The position numbers were made by a program, and so were the translations under genes. A model generated the notes under the pieces. It did no database searches, had not been told where the DNA came from, and worked only from the letters and a program-made list of their open reading frames with translations. DNA of 15,834 nucleotides from Lachnospiraceae bacterium (lineage in GTDB: Bacteria; Bacillota; Clostridia; Lachnospirales; Lachnospiraceae): NCBI GenBank assembly GCA_900769175.1, contig CAAGFP010000083.1, forward strand, positions 1 to 15,834. Reading direction: 5' to 3'. Shown in pieces: positions 13,158-15,834 of the stretch. How positions within the stretch are numbered: the stretch's first letter is position 1; every line of letters starts with the position of its first letter.

Positions 13158-13640
13158 ATGGCACTTAGAAAAATCAGGGAATTAGGAGATGACTGTTTAA
13201 GACAGACTTGCAAAGAGGTAACGGAAATTACACCGAGAACTCTGGAATTAATTGATGATATGTTTGAAACCATGTATGAGGCAAATGGTGTCGGACTGGC
13301 AGCATCCCAGGTCGGAATCCGTAAAAGAATTGTGGTGATTGATGTAACCGGAGAGGATCCCATTGTTTTGATTAATCCGGTGATTCTTGAAACAAGCGGT
13401 GAGCAGAAAGGACTGGAGGGGTGTCTGAGTGTTCCCGGTAAAAGTGGGGAAGTGACAAGACCCAATTATGTTAAGGTCCGCGCATATGATGAAGAATTAA
13501 AACCCTTTGAAATGGAAGGTACAGAACTGCTTGCAAGAGCGTTCTGTCATGAAATTGATCATTTAGACGGTAAAATGTATGTAGACTTCGTGGAAGGTCC
13601 TTTATATGACAACAGCGATTTAGTCGACGAACAGGATTAA
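13158..13640 (+). CDS. def: Peptide deformylase
   Basis: Peptide deformylase removes the formyl group from the N-terminal methionine of new proteins. This 160-residue protein has all three motifs: G-V-G-L-A-A-S-Q (44-51), E-G-C-L-S (87-91, metal ligand Cys89) and H-E-I-D-H (131-135, ligands His131 and His135, catalytic Glu132). The residue before the last motif is Cys where many members have Gln, a variant I believe is common in Clostridia. ATG 13158 has CGGAGG (13146-13151) 6 bases upstream. It lies 21 bases after priA and before fmt, which makes the formyl-Met-tRNA that starts the same cycle. Confidence 0.97.
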   Translation: MALRKIRELGDDCLRQTCKEVTEITPRTLELIDDMFETMYEANGVGLAASQVGIRKRIVVIDVTGEDPIVLINPVILETSGEQKGLEGCLSVPGKSGEVTRPNYVKVRAYDEELKPFEMEGTELLARAFCHEIDHLDGKMYVDFVEGPLYDNSDLVDEQD

Positions 13641-13650
13641 ACGATGATAT

Positions 13651-13680
13651 AACCGAAAACAGAATCGGTTCATTAATTTT
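13651..13680 (+). terminator. Weak hairpin in the def-fmt gap
   Basis: AACCGA (13651-13656) pairs with TCGGTT (13665-13670) across an 8-base loop, with only TTTT at 13677-13680 some bases later. It could reduce read-through or protect the def message. As a terminator it is weak, and the rest of the 86-base gap holds no clear promoter. Confidence 0.3.
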
Positions 13681-13726
13681 CGTAAATAGAAAACATCACG
13701 TCAAAAGTGTCGGAATGGAGAATGAA

Positions 13727-14662
13727 ATGAAAATAGTATTTATGGGTACCCCGGACTTTGCGGTCGGGGCATTGGAACATTTAATCCGGGCGGGACACGA
13801 AATCGTACTTTGCGTTACCCAGCCGGATAAACCCAAAGGAAGAGGAAAAGAACTTGCGGCTCCGCCGGTGAAAGAATGTGCCGTAAATCACGGCATCCCG
13901 GTATTTCAGCCGGTGAGAATCAAAACGCCGGAAAGTGTGGAATATTTAAAAAATTATACGGCGGATGTATTCGTTGTGGCGGCTTTCGGACAGATTTTAT
14001 CCTCAGAAATTCTGAATATGCCGAAATACGGATGTATCAATATTCATGCATCCCTCCTCCCGATGTATCGCGGAGCGGCTCCGATTCAATGGGCGATTTT
14101 ACGTGGAGAAGAGAAAGCCGGAGTTACGATTATGCAGATGAATGAAGGGCTGGATACGGGAGATATGCTGTTAAAGGATGAATTGATTCTGTCAGAAGAT
14201 GAAACCGCAGACAGCCTGCACGACCGCTTAAGTGAACTGGGAGCGAAGCTGATTGTAACGGCTCTTGATAAACTTGAAAAAGGAGAACTGATTGCGACTC
14301 CACAGCCGGAGGGAGAAACCTTTTATGCAAGAATCCTGAAAAAGGAAGACGGACTGATCGACTGGACGAAGGGGGCGAATGAGATTGAGCGCACCATTCG
14401 TGGTCTTTATTCCTGGCCGGCAGCATATACATTTTTAGACGGAAAGAAGCTGATTCTTGTTAAGGGAAAGGTTGTAGCTGAGAATACAAAGGAACATCCC
14501 GGAGTCGTGACGGAAGTGACGAAGAATGAAATCGTGGTCCAGACCGGAGAGGGACAGTTGCAGATTCTGAAAATAAAACCGCAGGGAAAGAAAGAGATGA
14601 CGGTACATGATTTCCTTTTAGGGAACGGTATTGCCAAAGGGGAACAATTCAGAAATCAATAA
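13727..14662 (+). CDS. fmt: Methionyl-tRNA formyltransferase
   Basis: Fmt uses 10-formyltetrahydrofolate to formylate initiator Met-tRNA. The 311 residues match the family. The N-terminal catalytic domain starts M-K-I-V-F-M-G-T-P-D-F-A-V and shows the active-site residues Asn105 and His107 (N-I-H-A-S-L-L-P) and Asp143 (G-L-D-T-G-D-M), with Y-R-G-A-A-P-I-Q between them. The C-terminal tRNA-binding domain begins near 205. ATG 13727 is chosen over the in-frame ATG at 13715 because GGAG (13717-13720) is 6 bases upstream and family members start at M-K-I. It is 16 bases from rsmB. Confidence 0.96.
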   Translation: MKIVFMGTPDFAVGALEHLIRAGHEIVLCVTQPDKPKGRGKELAAPPVKECAVNHGIPVFQPVRIKTPESVEYLKNYTADVFVVAAFGQILSSEILNMPKYGCINIHASLLPMYRGAAPIQWAILRGEEKAGVTIMQMNEGLDTGDMLLKDELILSEDETADSLHDRLSELGAKLIVTALDKLEKGELIATPQPEGETFYARILKKEDGLIDWTKGANEIERTIRGLYSWPAAYTFLDGKKLILVKGKVVAENTKEHPGVVTEVTKNEIVVQTGEGQLQILKIKPQGKKEMTVHDFLLGNGIAKGEQFRNQ

Positions 14663-14678
14663 GGAACCGGAGAAAGAA

Positions 14679-15834
14679 ATGGAAAACGAAGAACTGTTAA
14701 TCCGAAAACTTGCGCTCGAAATTCTTCTTGCAGTGGACAGACAGGAAGAAATGAGCCATATTATCACAAAGGCTGTGCTGGATAAGTATGATTATTTAGA
14801 CGGAAAGAAAAAAGCGTTCATCAAACGGCTTTCTCAGGGCTGCCTGCAAAGAAAAACGGAAATGGATTATGTGATTTCTCTCTATTCGAAAACACCGGTT
14901 CACAAATTAAAGCCCGTAGTCCGTTGTATTTTAGAACTGGGCACCTATCAGATTCTGTATATGGATTATGTATATGATACGACTGCCTGTAATTTATCGG
15001 TAACTCTGGCCAAAAAGAGAGGTTTCGAAAAACTGTCCGGGTTTGTAAACGGAATTTTACGCAATATTGCAAGAAATAAGTCAAAGATTCCCTATCCGAA
15101 AAGAGAAGATGATTTCGCCAGGTATGCTTCCATTCGTTATTCTACCCCTTTATGGCTGGTTGAAATGCTTGTCAGTCAATATTCCGAAGATGTTTGCGAG
15201 AAGATTTTATCCGATTCTCTTGAAAGCAATCCGGTATGTGTCCGGATTACGAATAAAGGAATTGGGCAGCTGGATACTATTTTAAAGAAATGGAAGGAAG
15301 CCGGCGTGGAGGTATGTTCCACAAAGGTTTTGGAGGAAGCATTTTATCTGAAAAAGACGAATCACATTGCAGGTCTGTTCGGATATGAGGAAGGATATTT
15401 TACCATACAGGATTTAAGTTCCATGCTGGTTGCACATATCGCGCCGATTCGGGACGGCGACTGTGTGATGGATGTCTGTGCGGCTCCCGGCGGAAAGAGT
15501 ATGCATGCGGCAGAAAAAGCCGGAAACGGTGTGGTATATTCTTTTGATATTTCCGAATATAAAACGTCAAAAATAATCGAAAACGCAAATCGCCTGGGAC
15601 TTAGGAATGTGAAGGTGGAAGTGAATGATGCGACCGTATACCGGGAAGAATACAAGGAACAGGCAGATGTGCTGCTTGCAGATGTCCCTTGTTCAGGGCT
15701 TGGCGTTCTTTCGAAAAAACCGGATTTGAAGCTGCGGTTAACCAAAGAGGGGTTGGAGGAATTGATTTTGCTTCAGCGAAAAATTCTCTCCGTTTCCGCT
15801 TCCTATGTAAAACCCGGCGGCGTTCTGGTATACA
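14679..15834 (+). CDS. rsmB: 16S rRNA m5C967 methyltransferase RsmB (3' end off window)
   Basis: The frame opens at ATG 14679 with GGAG (14669-14672) 6 bases upstream and stays open to the window end, 385 codons. RsmB methylates C967 of 16S rRNA using SAM. The N-terminal 140 residues form the NusB-like RNA-binding domain (L-A-L-E-I-L, L-E-L-G-T-Y-Q-I-L-Y, N-G-I-L-R-N). The methyltransferase domain follows, with the SAM-binding D-V-C-A-A-P-G-G-K-S (265-274) and motif IV D-V-P-C-S-G (335-340, Cys338, the release cysteine). The window stops at G-G-V-L-V-Y, just before motif VI, which normally carries the nucleophilic Thr-Cys. The 3' part must therefore be read elsewhere. It is the last visible gene of the murE operon. 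Confidence 0.95.
   Translation, partial: MENEELLIRKLALEILLAVDRQEEMSHIITKAVLDKYDYLDGKKKAFIKRLSQGCLQRKTEMDYVISLYSKTPVHKLKPVVRCILELGTYQILYMDYVYDTTACNLSVTLAKKRGFEKLSGFVNGILRNIARNKSKIPYPKREDDFARYASIRYSTPLWLVEMLVSQYSEDVCEKILSDSLESNPVCVRITNKGIGQLDTILKKWKEAGVEVCSTKVLEEAFYLKKTNHIAGLFGYEEGYFTIQDLSSMLVAHIAPIRDGDCVMDVCAAPGGKSMHAAEKAGNGVVYSFDISEYKTSKIIENANRLGLRNVKVEVNDATVYREEYKEQADVLLADVPCSGLGVLSKKPDLKLRLTKEGLEELILLQRKILSVSASYVKPGGVLVY

Noticed and set aside
13079..13465. 128-codon open frame on the - strand
   Set aside because: It lies antisense to the end of priA and to def, which has all its catalytic motifs. The antisense protein is low-complexity Ser/Pro/Leu with no recognisable domain.
15362..15745. 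127-codon open frame on the - strand inside rsmB
   Set aside because: The + strand encodes clear RsmB motifs over the same bases, and the antisense frame is Ser/Phe-rich shadow coding.
1..15834. CRISPR array, tRNA, rRNA or known riboswitch
   Set aside because: No regularly spaced repeats, tRNA cloverleaf, rRNA sequence or riboswitch core was recognised in any gap. All gaps are under about 230 bases.

Overview
The window is chromosomal DNA from a low-to-mid G+C Gram-positive anaerobe of the class Clostridia. Lachnospiraceae is my best guess. The reasons are a SCIFF peptide with its radical-SAM maturase next to a fused secDF, a TIGR04086-type membrane protein just upstream, a meso-diaminopimelate-type MurE, and strong AGGAGG-like ribosome sites with some TTG starts. 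Every gene is on the + strand. The family assignments come from motif recognition by eye; no search was run.

Bases 1-1234 hold the right-hand part of an IS200/IS605-family element. It comprises a tnpB gene cut by the window edge but with an intact catalytic core, a structured 3' tail that should be its omega (re)RNA, and an end hairpin. The host DNA just beyond the end would act as the RNA guide. The element lies directly upstream of a CNNM/CorC-type membrane protein gene (1302-2633).

Bases 2687-7339 are the export and RiPP block: a TIGR04086-like membrane protein, the 47-residue six-cysteine SCIFF precursor scfA (3215-3358) with its own promoter, a terminator/attenuator hairpin, the maturase scfB, and secDF overlapping scfB by 8 bases. 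This is a known conserved clostridial neighbourhood. The precursor is modified by the radical-SAM/SPASM enzyme, and SecDF drives membrane protein export.

Bases 7465-9231 encode RecJ, preceded by a terminator and a second hairpin plus T-run. From 9330 a new promoter appears to start a housekeeping operon, murE-priA-def-fmt-rsmB, covering peptidoglycan precursor synthesis, replication restart, and protein and rRNA maturation. rsmB runs off the right edge just before its catalytic motif VI.

The less ordinary material lies between genes. Two copies of a GC-rich repeat sit at gene 3' ends (3076-3131 and 9241-9303), one of them encoding the tail of the TIGR04086 protein. The murE leader is structured and contains a 26-codon ORF that overlaps the murE start as ATGA. 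A TnpB guide overlaps the likely promoter region of the neighbouring gene. I did not find a clearly undescribed multi-gene system; the SCIFF locus is a known type.
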